From NCBI RefSeq assembly GCF_026262505.1, contig NC_067207.1, positions 32,394,082-32,458,081 on the forward strand: DNA of 64,000 nt, written 5' to 3'. Below are positions 10,251 through 19,951 of this stretch, in pieces (within the stretch, counting starts at the first letter, position 1; each line of letters opens with the position of its first letter). Below the pieces are notes generated by a model that was given only the letters and a program-made list of their open reading frames with translations, had not been told where the DNA came from and made no database searches. This DNA comes from Trichomonas vaginalis G3. Taxonomy: Eukaryota; Parabasalia; Trichomonadida; Trichomonadidae. Both the position numbers and the translations under genes were made by a program.

Positions 10251-11520
10251 GCACACATTTGCACACATTTTGACACTTTTCTGACAAGCATCATTCAAAT
10301 TTGAAGAAAAACCTCTAAATTTCATTCAAATTTCTGTCAAAATGTGTGCAAAATTGAAATAGGCACACATTTTGACATATGATTATTTATATACGTTATT
10401 TTAATGGTTTCAGAGAAATCTTCGTTACACATTATTGAAGATTACTCAATATTTAAGTGAATGACTCACTACCACCTGTTTAGAAAAATGGTAGCATAAA
10501 ATCCAAATGTCACATATATTATTTCTTATTTCATACAAATAAACTTACAATTATAACCTCAACTTGTTTGCAAAGCAGAAACTCAATATAAGCAATCGAT
10601 CAGTAGTGTATTTAAAAGTCGAATTTAAATTTAAAAATTTATAATCTTATTTCGGAACCAAATAGTATAAATTTAGGACAAAAAGCTACGTGGTGTTGAT
10701 AACAACTATTAAAATTCAAATATTACTACCATGAACAATACAATGGCTCATATTGATAATTGATAAACGTGCATATAAATTGCATATATCATCAATGTCA
10801 TTAAGTAAAATACATGTATATAAATATATTAGAAATATTTTTCGGTTAGAATTAAAATCTATGTAATAAAAAATAAGTTATAAAAATAAATACCGAATTT
10901 TTATTTGTAATATAAACTGCTACAATATGCTAGTGTATACAAATGTATTTGTCGTATTGATTTGAAAGATCTTCAACATGGTTCAGATCTAAATTTGAAA
11001 CTCGTAAAATAAAGCGAATCTTTATTTGTAATATAAACTGCTACAATATGCTAGTGTGTACAAATGTGTTTGTACAAATGTATAACTCTTTGTCAATTGT
11101 TATGGCACCTTATAACTTAAAAATCATTTTCATTAACAAATATAAAAAGTGACAAATAATATTTTCATTAAATGCATATTTAATTATCAAAACAATGTCG
11201 ATTTAGCTTGAATGTTCATTATAAATGTGTAAGTTTAGGAAAACAAAAAATAATTAATTCTCGCAAAGAAACTTATTTTAAAAGAACCTAAACAAAAGTT
11301 CATATAATAATAAATCTAAAAATAGATATTAATTTAAACGAAGATAATGAGAGAATGGGGATGTTGTAAAACAATGAGACTTAATGATCAAATAATTAAA
11401 ATAATAAAATTAATTAAAGGAAAGCTAAAATAGTTTAATGAATTTTTATAGATTGATTACACAATCAATGTTTCTGTGTCAATGTACATCAATCAACATT
11501 GTTTCATTGAATTTTGTCTT
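10251..11520. repeat. left inverted arm of the Mutator-like element
   Basis: This arm is near-identical to the reverse complement of 15433-17065, apart from the 121-bp expansions there. It contains one copy of the 121-bp unit (about 10940-11060). Just beyond its inner border a ~115-bp stretch starting TAGATTGATTACACAATC is tandemly duplicated (about 11450-11660). The first ~130 bp are themselves palindromic, with repeated CACACATTTTGACA motifs. Confidence 0.85.
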
Positions 11521-12311
11521 TCACCAAGAAGATTCAAGAACAAAGTTTTGTAGTTTCAATAGATTGATTACACAATCAATGTTTCTGTGTCAATGTACAT
11601 CAATCAACATTGTTTCATTGAATTTTGTCTTTCACCAAGAAGATTCAAGAACAAGTTTTCCTCTTTTTCTTTTTTAAATGATTAAAATATTACCTTGCTT
11701 CAACTTTACACGTTTTCGTTTACTAAAATTATCTTTTACCTTCACTTATCTTATCATACCCAATTATTCATTTAATTCTATATTTTTCTGACCAAAAATC
11801 CTCTCAAATCTCCCTTCTTCTTTCAAAAATTCTATGAGTTTATTCAAATTTCCTTTAAATCTTTGCTAGTCCTTTTTTCTATAAAATTTTTGAAAAAAAT
11901 TTAAAATTTGCTAAATATATTCTTTATTACTTTGCACTATTTTCCAATTGAAAAATCGTCGATTTTAATCAAATGTAAGATCATCATAATAAAAATTATG
12001 AAACTTACCGTGTTTATTAGTAAATTTCAATATGAAGTTGTTATACAAACAGCTGGGACTTTAAATTGAGAAATTGCATAATTCCATCTACAAATTTTGG
12101 TCTAGACAATAATCATTGATAAATTATAATATATGTATTATGTGTATTTACATTGCATATATAACAATTTCAATTTCTATATTAAATTGTTATTTGATAT
12201 CAGCTATATTTGTTCAGGTAAAATGAAGTGTAAAAATATAATTCATGAATTACATATATATATATATTATTTATTATTAAAATCAAATTCAGATTTATAA
12301 ATTAAGGTTAT

Positions 12312-12316
12312 TCATT
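12312..12316 (+). promoter_or_regulatory. Inr-type initiator TCATT
   Basis: TCATT with its A nine nt before the ATG at 12323 matches the Trichomonas initiator and supports 12323 as the start of the MULE gene. Confidence 0.5.
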
Positions 12317-12949
12317 TTTGATATGGTTATCACGCTCAAATATGGAAATAAAATTAAAAAAGTCAATACTCCTCAAGAAATACATTGTCTATCATTATAT
12401 CTATATGCTTCCAAAGTATTTCATCTTAAACTAAAGACTTTTATATTACAAAAAGATTCAAAGAAGATACAATTGTTTAATTATGTTAAACATTATTCAG
12501 ATATGACAATTGAAATAAAAGAGTCAAAAAAGCCTCTAAACTATTTGACAATCCAATAATTTCTTCAACTAAACTATCAAATTTGGAGGATTTAATAAAA
12601 TGTGGATATGATATGGATATTTCACAAATTGCATTGTTTTCAGCCAGAAATGACATTGATACTGCTATGAAAATACTGAACATGGATTCAATCGAAGAAT
12701 ATGGATATGAACTTAATTGCTTATTAAAACAAGTAAGAGAATTTAGAAGAAGTGATATAAAAGGTCAAATGATTGCAATAAGGACAGATAGCAATGGTAA
12801 AAAATACACAGAAGTATTAGCAGAAGGGATTTTTAAAGCAGATAGCGATGTTGAATCAAGTGATGATTCATATGATATCATTGAAGATGTAAAATCAGAT
12901 AAAATTAAATCAGGAAACGCGCTTAATATTAATGATATAATTGGCAATA

Positions 12950-13220
12950 GGAATCCAAATATTAATGGAGAAACGATTAATAGCCATTCAAATATTAATC
13001 AAAACATTAATGAAAGAAATTCAAATATTGATGGAGAAACGATTAATAGCCATTCAAATATTAATCAAAACGTTAATGAAAGAAATTCAAATATTGATGG
13101 AGAAACGATTAATAGCCATTCAAATATTAATCAAAACGTTAATGAAAGAAATTCAAATATTGATGGAGAAACGATTAATAGCCATTCAAATATTAATCAA
13201 AACATTAATGAAAGAAATTT
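12950..13220 (+). repeat. 66-bp coding tandem repeats
   Basis: About four copies of a 66-bp unit (unit starts near 12955, 13021, 13087 and 13153) encode the Asn-rich 22-residue repeat around GETINSHSNINQNVNERN. They are nearly identical, so they expanded recently. They form a low-complexity linker between the UBA-like module and the transposase. Confidence 0.85.
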
Positions 13221-13379
13221 AAATATTAATGATGAAATTACTGATGGTCATCAAAATATTAATGGACGCATATTGAAACCAAAATCAAATAATAATAAAT
13301 CTCGGCAAGCAATCCTCAAATTACCTCCTAATTTTATACAAGTAAATAGAGTAAACATCCAAGTTACTCCAGCGCCAGC

Positions 13380-13560
13380 TCTTCCACAACAGAGACAACA
13401 ACAATCTCTTCCAACTCAGACTCTTCCTCAACAGAGACAACAACAATCTCTTCCAGCTCAGACTCTTCCTCAACAGAGACAACAACAATCTCTTCCAACT
13501 CAGACTCTTCCTCAACAGAGACAACAACAATCTCTTCCAACTCAGACTCTTCCTAAACAA
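13380..13560 (+). repeat. 42-bp coding tandem repeats
   Basis: About four copies of a 42-bp unit encode PQQRQQQSLPTQTL. This Gln/Pro-rich segment is a probable disordered linker. Confidence 0.85.
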
Positions 13561-15432
13561 CAACCACATATAACTGATAATTTATCTTTTGATAACTTTA
13601 TTAACCCTCAAATTATTATTGATAATGCGAAAGTATATCAAAGTATTTCCGACAAAAGGAGTCAATATAATCTTTCCAAAACCATTTGCGAACAATGTGT
13701 TGCAAACTACAATATATTGAACAAAGATGATAAAGAAGCCCAGAGAATAAAAATTAGTGATATTTTACGTACTTATCATACATTTAGTATATCTGACTCT
13801 GACAAACTTGCCTATAGGAAAACGATATATCCTCAAGGTATTCCATTACGATTTGAACGTTATTATTGCAAGAATGATCATTTAGAGTTACACTATTATT
13901 GTGCCAAACGAAAAAAAATGTGGTTATTCACAAATTATATCATTATTTCCAGCTGGTTCGAATATAAAAGCGTCAATCCACGAAATAAATCCTCCACACA
14001 ACTGCTCCAAATCGAAATATTCGATTGAAATCAATGGAACACATCAAATCAGGTATGAATTCGAATCAATGATATCAACTTATATTCAAAATAATCCATT
14101 GTTATCACTAGCTGAAGCTCGACAATATTCAAATCAACTCATATTTGAATACAATTCTTCACATGATGATACTATTGATATTTCACCTCAAACAATAGCA
14201 AAGCTATACTACGAGATCAGGCCTAAAATCAAACTAAGCGAAAATGAATTAATTAAGAAGTTATTAGAAAAGTATAACAGCACAGATTATTATATAACCC
14301 AATATTACTCAAGTTCAGATGATACTAACTATTATTTCTTCGGGTTGCCAGCTTTTATAAAAAGAGCTAAAACTTGCAACCATCTTTTCATAGATGGAAC
14401 ATTTCGTATCGTTCCAATTAAGTTAGCAAATGGGCAGCTCTTAAATCTTTTAGTATACGATGAAGCTACAAATTTATATTTACCTTTCCTTCATGTACTA
14501 ATGACAGGAAGATCATCACTTAACTATGATACAGTTTTTAATTTAATGATCACATGTCCTCTTATTAGTATATCATTGGGAAAATATAAAATCATTACAT
14601 CAGATTTTGAGAATGCATTAATGAAATCAATCAAATCTAAAGTCAATGATGAAACTACAGTCACTGGTTGTATATTTCATTATATAGCAGCTCTTGTTAA
14701 AAATTTCAAAAAGTTATGTGATGAAAACGATGTTTGCGCAAAATCACTTTTAAAACTATTATGTGCATGTCCTTTTGTTCCAATAGAAGTTTTTGAAATA
14801 ATTTGCAAAAAATTAGATGCGATTAAAGAAATAAATGATTTTGCAAAATATTTCTTAAATACATGGGGTAAAAAGTATGATGTAATTAACAAGCTGAAAG
14901 TATCTGATATGATCTTTTCCAATAATGGAGTTGAGTCATTTAACAAAGTGTTAAACTCTCATATTGCATTCCCACATCCAACTATTTATCATATGATTTA
15001 CATCCTATTGAAAGTTGATAAGGCAGCAAAATGACAATTTTGATCATAAAAAATCGTATTTTATACCATTGACAAGAATTCAACAAGAGTTAGATGTATT
15101 CACATCTAATTTTGGATTAGAACGTGCAGAAATACCAAGTGAAATAATCAAAAAACATAAAAAATCATTTCGATTTGGAGAGGCCGATTATCGAGATATA
15201 GAAATTGAAAAATATCTGAATAAAAATGATGAGCAGTTTTCAAATTCTGTTACAATTAAATTAGAAGAATCCGATGATATAAATATCAATGAATTCGAAA
15301 TTACAGAAGATGATATTTTTGGAAATGAGATTAATTAATTTATGACAAATCATTTAGAATAAAAAATTATTATATAAGAATTTGAAAATTAATAATAAGG
15401 GAAACAGGAACAGTAATATATAAGTAGATATG

Positions 15433-17065
15433 AAGACAAAATTCAATGAAACAATGTTGATTGATGTACATTGACACAGAAACATTGATTGTGTAACCAA
15501 TCTATAAAAATTCATTAAACTATTTTAGCTTTCCTTTAATTAATTTTATTATTTTAATTATTTGATCATTAAGTCTCATTGTTTTACAACATCCCCATTC
15601 TCTCATTATCTTCGTTTAAATTAATATCTATTTTTAGATTTATTATTATATGAACTTTTGTTTAGGTTCTTTTAAAATAAGTTTCTTTGCGAGAATTAAT
15701 TATTTTTTGTTTCCTAAACTTACACATTTATAATGAACATTCAAGCTAAATCGACATTGTTTTGATAATTAAATATGCATTTAATGAAAATATTAATTGT
15801 CACTTTTTATATTTGTTAATGAAAATGATTTTTAAGTTATAAGGTGCCATAACAATTGACAAAGAGTTATACATTTGTACAAACACATTTGTACACACTA
15901 GCATATTGTAGCAGTTTATATTACAAATAAAGATTCGCTTTATTTTACGAGTTTCAAATTTAGATCTGAACCATGTTGAAGATCTTTCAAATCAATACGA
16001 CAAATACATTTGTATACACTAGCATATTGTAGCAGTTTATATTACAAATAAAGATTCGCTTTATTTTACGAGTTTCAAATTTAGATCTGAACCATGTTGA
16101 AGATCTTTCAAATCAATACGACAAATACATTTGTATACACTAGCATATTGTAGCAGTTTATATTACAAATAAAGATTCGCTTTATTTTACGAGTTTCAAA
16201 TTTAGATCTGAACCATGTTGAAGATCTTTCAAATCAATACGACAAATACATTTGTATACACTAGCATATTGTAGCAGTTTATATTACAAATAAAGATTCG
16301 CTTTATTTTACGAGTTTCAAATTTAGATCTGAACCATGTTGAAGATCTTTCAAATCAATACGACAAATACATTTGTATACACTAGCATATTGTAGCAGTT
16401 TATATTACAAATAAAAATTCGGTATTTATTTTTATAACTTATTTTTTATTACATAGATTTTAATTCTAACCGAAAAATATTTCTAATATATTTATATACA
16501 TGTATTTTACTTAATGACATTGATGATATATGCAATTTATATGCACGTTTATCAATTATCAATATGAGCCATTGTATTGTTCATGGTAGTAATATTTGAA
16601 TTTTAATAGTTGTTATCAACACCACGTAGCTTTTTGTCCTAAATTTATACTATTTGGTTCCGAAATAAGATTATAAATTTTTAAATTTAAATTCGACTTT
16701 TAAATACACTACTGATCGATTGCTTATATTGAGTTTCTGCTTTGCAAACAAGTTGAGGTTATAATTGTAAGTTTATTTGTATGAAATAAGAAATAATATA
16801 TGTGACATTTGGATTTTATGCTACCATTTTTCTAAACAGGTGGTAGTGAGTCATTCACTTAAATATTGAGTAATCTTCAATAATGTGTAACGAAGATTTC
16901 TCTGAAACCATTAAAATAACGTATATAAATAATCATATGTCAAAATGTGTGCCTATTTCAATTTTGCACACATTTTGACAGAAATTTGAATGAAATTTAG
17001 AGGTTTTTCTTCAAATTTGAATGATGCTTGTCAGAAAAAGTGTCAAAATGTGTGCAAATGTGTGC
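15433..17065. repeat. right inverted arm with 121-bp tandem repeats
   Basis: This mirrors the left arm. Between about 15900 and 16405 a 121-bp unit containing TAGATCTGAACCATGTTG occurs four times (at 15961, 16082, 16203 and 16324) with almost no differences. The left arm has one copy. The expansion is therefore recent and confined to one arm. Confidence 0.85.
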
Positions 17066-17266
17066 TATGTTTTTTTCTCCTTGATCTATATACTTTTCAT
17101 GGAATGTTTTTGACTTTTCTTTCTCTTTCTCGCCTTCATTCTCAAGATCTTCTTCTTCTTCAAAAATCTCTTCTTCCTCTAATTCTTCGCCGGTTTCATA
17201 ATCATCTTGTATCGGTTCGCACGTTTGTTGACATATCATTTCGTCATTTTGCATTTTTGTGCATTC
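17066..17266 (-). pseudogene. middle N-terminal part of the Mutator/Kolobok-like gene
   Basis: This exon-like fragment is in the same orientation as the gene body at 8075-10250 and is separated from it by the Mutator-like insertion. It encodes a Cys-containing stretch (MICQQTCEPIQDD) followed by a highly acidic segment (EELEEEEIFEEEED) and a Lys/Glu run. It reads straight up to the insertion border. The right-hand target copy of the hAT element ends at 17266. Confidence 0.6.
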
Positions 17267-17394
17267 TAGGGATGCGACGGTTTTACGTCATGACCGTTTA
17301 AAAATAGAATAATACGCCATTTTTGGGGCCAAATGGCGGGTACGAAGTAGCCGCCATTCGGCCGAATAACAAAACAATACAAAATTATCGCCGT

Positions 17395-17490
17395 CCTTTT
17401 TTTCTTTCTTTCTTTCTTTCTCTTTTTTTTCCTCTCTCTCTCTTTCTTTTCTCTTTCCTCTTTTTATTCCTCTTTCTCTTTTCATCATTA
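17395..17490 (+). repeat. polypyrimidine tract
   Basis: About 95 bases are almost entirely C and T on the plus strand (CTTT, CTCT and TTTC runs). It is a simple repeat inside the hAT element. Confidence 0.85.
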
Positions 17491-17589
17491 AACGTAGAAA
17501 GATATATTAATATTATTTTAAAATTAAAAAAAATAAAGAAAGTATAATAAGTAATTATTTAGTTATCGATATATATATGTAAAGTGATA

Positions 17590-18300
17590 ATCTGAGGATA
17601 ATCTGAGGAGGAGTCTGAGGATTAGACCGAGGAGTAGTTTGAGGAGTTTGATGATAATCTGAGGAGTTTGAGGAGTAGTCTGAGTAGTTTGAGGAGTAGT
17701 CTGAGGAGTTTGAGGATAATCTGAGGAGTTTGAGGAGTAGTCTGAGGAGTTTGAGGATAATCTGAGGAGGAGTTTGAGGAGTAGTCTGAGGAGTTTGAGG
17801 ATAATCTGAGGAGGAGTCTGAGGATTAGACCGAGGAGTAGTCTGAGGAGTTTGAGGATAATCTGTGGAGGAGTTTGAGGAGTAGTTTGAGGATAATCTGA
17901 GGAGGAGTCTGAGGATTAGACTGAGGAGTAGTTTGAGGATAATCTGAGGAGGAGTCTGAGGATAATCTGAGGAGTAGTTTCAGGAGTAGTCTGAGGAGGG
18001 GTCTGAGGATAATCTGAGGACTAGTCTGAGGATAATCTGAGGAGGTGTTTGAGGATAATCTGAGGAGGAGTCTGAGGATAATCTGAGGAGGAGTCTGAGG
18101 ATAATCTGAGGAGTAGTTTCAGGAGTAGTCTGAGGACTAGTCTCAGGAGGAAGATCTGAGGAGGAGTCTTATGAGGAAGATCTGAGGAGTAGTCTGATGA
18201 GGAGGGGTCTAAGGAGTAGTTTGAGGATGATGAGTAATCTGATAAGGAGTAGTCTGAGGATGATCTGAGGATAACCTGATGACTAGTCTAGGAGTGGTCT
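17590..18300 (+). repeat. purine-rich minisatellite (TCTGAGGAG/GATAATC units)
   Basis: About 700 bp are built from irregularly ordered 9-15-bp modules such as GAGGAGTCTGAG and GAGGATAATCTGAG. The strand is strongly G-rich and C-poor. It fills half of the hAT element and has no reading frame of note. The shuffled order of modules suggests repeated slippage. Confidence 0.9.
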
Positions 18301-18798
18301 AATAAAAATGTAAAATATTTTCAAAGAAAAAATTCTATGAATTTTATATTTTAATTCTTAGCATTATACTGAATAAAATAAACATAAATATCAAAATTTG
18401 AAATTGAACACGCCAAAAAATTGATAATCCACATTCAATATTTTGTAAGTGGCGTACATTTTGAATACTCGCCATACGCCTTGGAGTTCTCAATTTTGAA
18501 TTCGCCTTTATTTGGGTGACCTCAGAAAAATACGCCATTAAGAAAATATTGTATGAGATTTTAAATTTGAACACGCTCTACCTTAAGGAATTAAATTTAT
18601 TAAGATATATTTATATATAATAAACGATTACTTAAAAAAAGTATTTCATCGCTTATGTAAGTTTCAAAAAAATCACGAAAATAAAAAAATCAAGATTAAA
18701 ATTTTATTTTTAATTTTTGAATTTCTCAAATGGCGAAATTTTTGGGCGAACAAAAAAAAATGTACGCCCGGTCAAATGGCGTGTTTAACGCATCCCTA

Positions 18799-19058
18799 GT
18801 GCATTCTTTACTAGAATTGAAAGTGCATTGACACATTTGCAGAGAAGAAGTACTCTCATTGTTATTAAAATTATATAATCTACTATAAATGAATTCTTAT
18901 GGAATCGCGCCATCTGGAACTGAGATTTGAGCTCTAGAAATCTCCGCAAAAGTACTTATATTTAGTGGTGATTTGAAAATACTAGATGGTCTGATAATAG
19001 TAATCATTGTTCCATCTTTACAACCAAGCTTTTTCACTGTGAATAGTGTTACCATCAT
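18799..19058 (-). pseudogene. extreme N-terminus of the Mutator/Kolobok-like gene
   Basis: From paired ATG codons at 19058 and 19055 the frame begins MMVTLFTVKKLGCKDGTM and runs on to CQCTFNSSKECTK, where the hAT insertion interrupts it. One in-frame stop is seen near 18902, so the copy is dead or the true start lies downstream. The Cys pattern before and after the insertion (CQC, EC, CQQTC) could form a zinc-binding N-terminal domain, but this is only inferred. Confidence 0.45.
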
Positions 19059-19746
19059 TCAAAGAAAAATGTTTTTGTTCTTTTTCAATATTTGAAAAGG
19101 GCTTAGAAAAAAAAGTAACTAAATATGTTTTAAATACTCCAAATATTTATATATGTATAAAAAAATATAAGATATTCAATAAAAACGTGACTACAAAAAA
19201 CGATGAATCTAAAACCAAGTTTTTTAATATCTATACATAGTGATGAATCTATATTTCTTATTAAAATTCAAAAAAGAGGCAGTTCGGAATCGTCCACAAA
19301 TTGCCGAAGCCCTTTTTGCCAGTTTTGAATCCGCTTATTTTTATCGACCAAAATTATAATAAATATAATTTTGGAATAGTATTCTACCTATATCATCCAT
19401 CAAAAAAATAATTTTTTGATATAACGGCCTAAAAAACTTCTCAGAAAAAGCCTAGAAAATTTCGATTTTTTTCGAAAAAAAATCATTTCCGAATTCATAA
19501 CAAGCTTTTTCAAAAATAATCATATCGATAGATAGGGGATAATATAGAGGTGCTTTATGAATAACTTAAAATTCGGAAAACTCAATATTCAACGAGAAAA
19601 ACGCTTAACGAATCTCACTTTTTTGTAAACATCACAAAAAATTGAAAACGTTATCTGGTCGGAAGCCTCCCTTAAAATTTTTCTTTCTTGATTTTTTACA
19701 AAATCTACTTAGAATTATGCAAAATATGACTAAATAAGGTCAGGTG
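19059..19746. repeat. repeat relic between the DNA transposons and the Polinton
   Basis: No gene is seen. About 19260-19735 is a diverged relative of the 4090-4650 family: it shares the phrases around CGAGAAAAA and AACGAATC, and an exact ~58-bp stretch at 19674-19731 that is the reverse complement of 4086-4144. The large Polinton starts 15 bp further on, so it may have inserted into or beside this repeat. Confidence 0.55.
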
Positions 19747-19951
19747 AGTGGGGCTTCCAGGCGCGTTGCGCCCTCTAGCCCCGAAGATGTTTAGTATAAA
19801 TGAAGTTTTTATTCGGAAAATTGTTAGTCTTCTGGTGTGAATTCGGAGGACTCTTCTTGGATAGAGTCTTGTATTTCCTCCTCCTCTTCTTCCTCCTCCA
19901 TTGCTTCTGGGAAGAAGCCTTCTTCTGGGTCGAAAACATTATATAATGTGT
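19747..19951. repeat. Polinton A left terminal inverted repeat
   Basis: These 205 bp mirror 60645-60849; one difference was seen by eye. The repeat starts with AG, as usual for Polintons. It includes a GC-rich hairpin-like block (GGCGCGTTGCGCC) and the last ~40 codons of the gene at 19824-20726. Confidence 0.9.

Larger units (their letters stand above)
12323..15338 (+). pseudogene. MULE transposase with N-terminal ubiquitin-like and UBA modules
   Basis: The gene fills the space between the inverted arms. The first ~70 residues (12323-12540) look like a ubiquitin-like beta-grasp domain: VITLKYGNKIKKV, FILQKDSKKIQLF, MTIEIKE. Next comes a UBA-like three-helix stretch (DLIKCGYDMDISQIALF then DIDTAMKILNM). 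Then follow four 22-residue repeats rich in Asn (12950-13220), about four 14-residue Gln/Pro repeats (13380-13555), a Cys/His region (YYCAKRKK, NPPHNCSK) and a MULE catalytic domain: FIDGTFRIVP, IITSDFENALM, GCIFHY and GVESFNKVLN. Frame changes are seen at an A6 run near 12524, an A8 run near 13910 and near 15030, so this copy is either decayed or affected by homopolymer errors. The C-terminal tail is acidic. The ubiquitin-like call rests on pattern only. Confidence 0.7.
10251..17065. mobile_element. 6.8-kb Mutator-like element with long inverted ends
   Basis: The termini read GCACACATTTGCACAC on both sides. The left arm is 10251-11520 (1,270 bp) and the right arm 15433-17065 (1,633 bp). The difference equals three extra copies of a 121-bp unit in the right arm. 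The interior holds a MULE transposase gene on the plus strand. The element interrupts the minus-strand Mutator/Kolobok-like gene. A 9-11-bp target duplication was looked for and not seen (flanks TGGATAAAAT and TATGTTTTTT). Confidence 0.8.
17267..18798. mobile_element. non-autonomous hAT element, 1.53 kb
   Basis: The termini TAGGGATGCG (17267) and CGCATCCCTA (ending 18798) are inverted repeats of the hAT type. They are flanked by an exact 8-bp target duplication GTGCATTC at 17259-17266 and 18799-18806. No transposase is encoded. Inside are a polypyrimidine tract (17395-17490), a GAGGA-rich minisatellite (17590-18300) and several GGCGTATT/AATACGCC-type motifs near both ends, probably subterminal transposase-binding sites. 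Confidence 0.9.
8075..19058 (-). mobile_element. Mutator/Kolobok-like transposon carrying a USP gene, host to two insertions
   Basis: This span covers the coding part of a minus-strand transposon. It starts at the ATG pair at 19058/19055 and ends at a stop at 8075. Two other elements have inserted in it: a hAT element (17267-18798) and a Mutator-like element (10251-17065). Without them the gene would be about 2.6 kb. The element's own inverted ends were not found; the left end should lie between 7.73 and 8.07 kb and the right end between 19.06 and 19.74 kb. Confidence 0.7.

Noticed and set aside
11438-11677. A 79-codon frame inside the left arm of the MULE.
   Set aside because: It consists of two copies of the same ~115-bp tandem duplication; a repeat artefact.
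12941-13222. A 93-codon frame of MEKRLIAIQILIKTL repeats.
   Set aside because: It is the shadow of the 66-bp repeat in another frame of the MULE gene.
10241-17075. A 9-11-bp target duplication for the Mutator-like element.
   Set aside because: The flanks TGGATAAAAT and TATGTTTTTT do not match; no duplication is claimed.
17288-17547. Frames rich in Lys/Glu or Phe/Leu around the polypyrimidine tract.
   Set aside because: They are translations of a simple CT/GA repeat.
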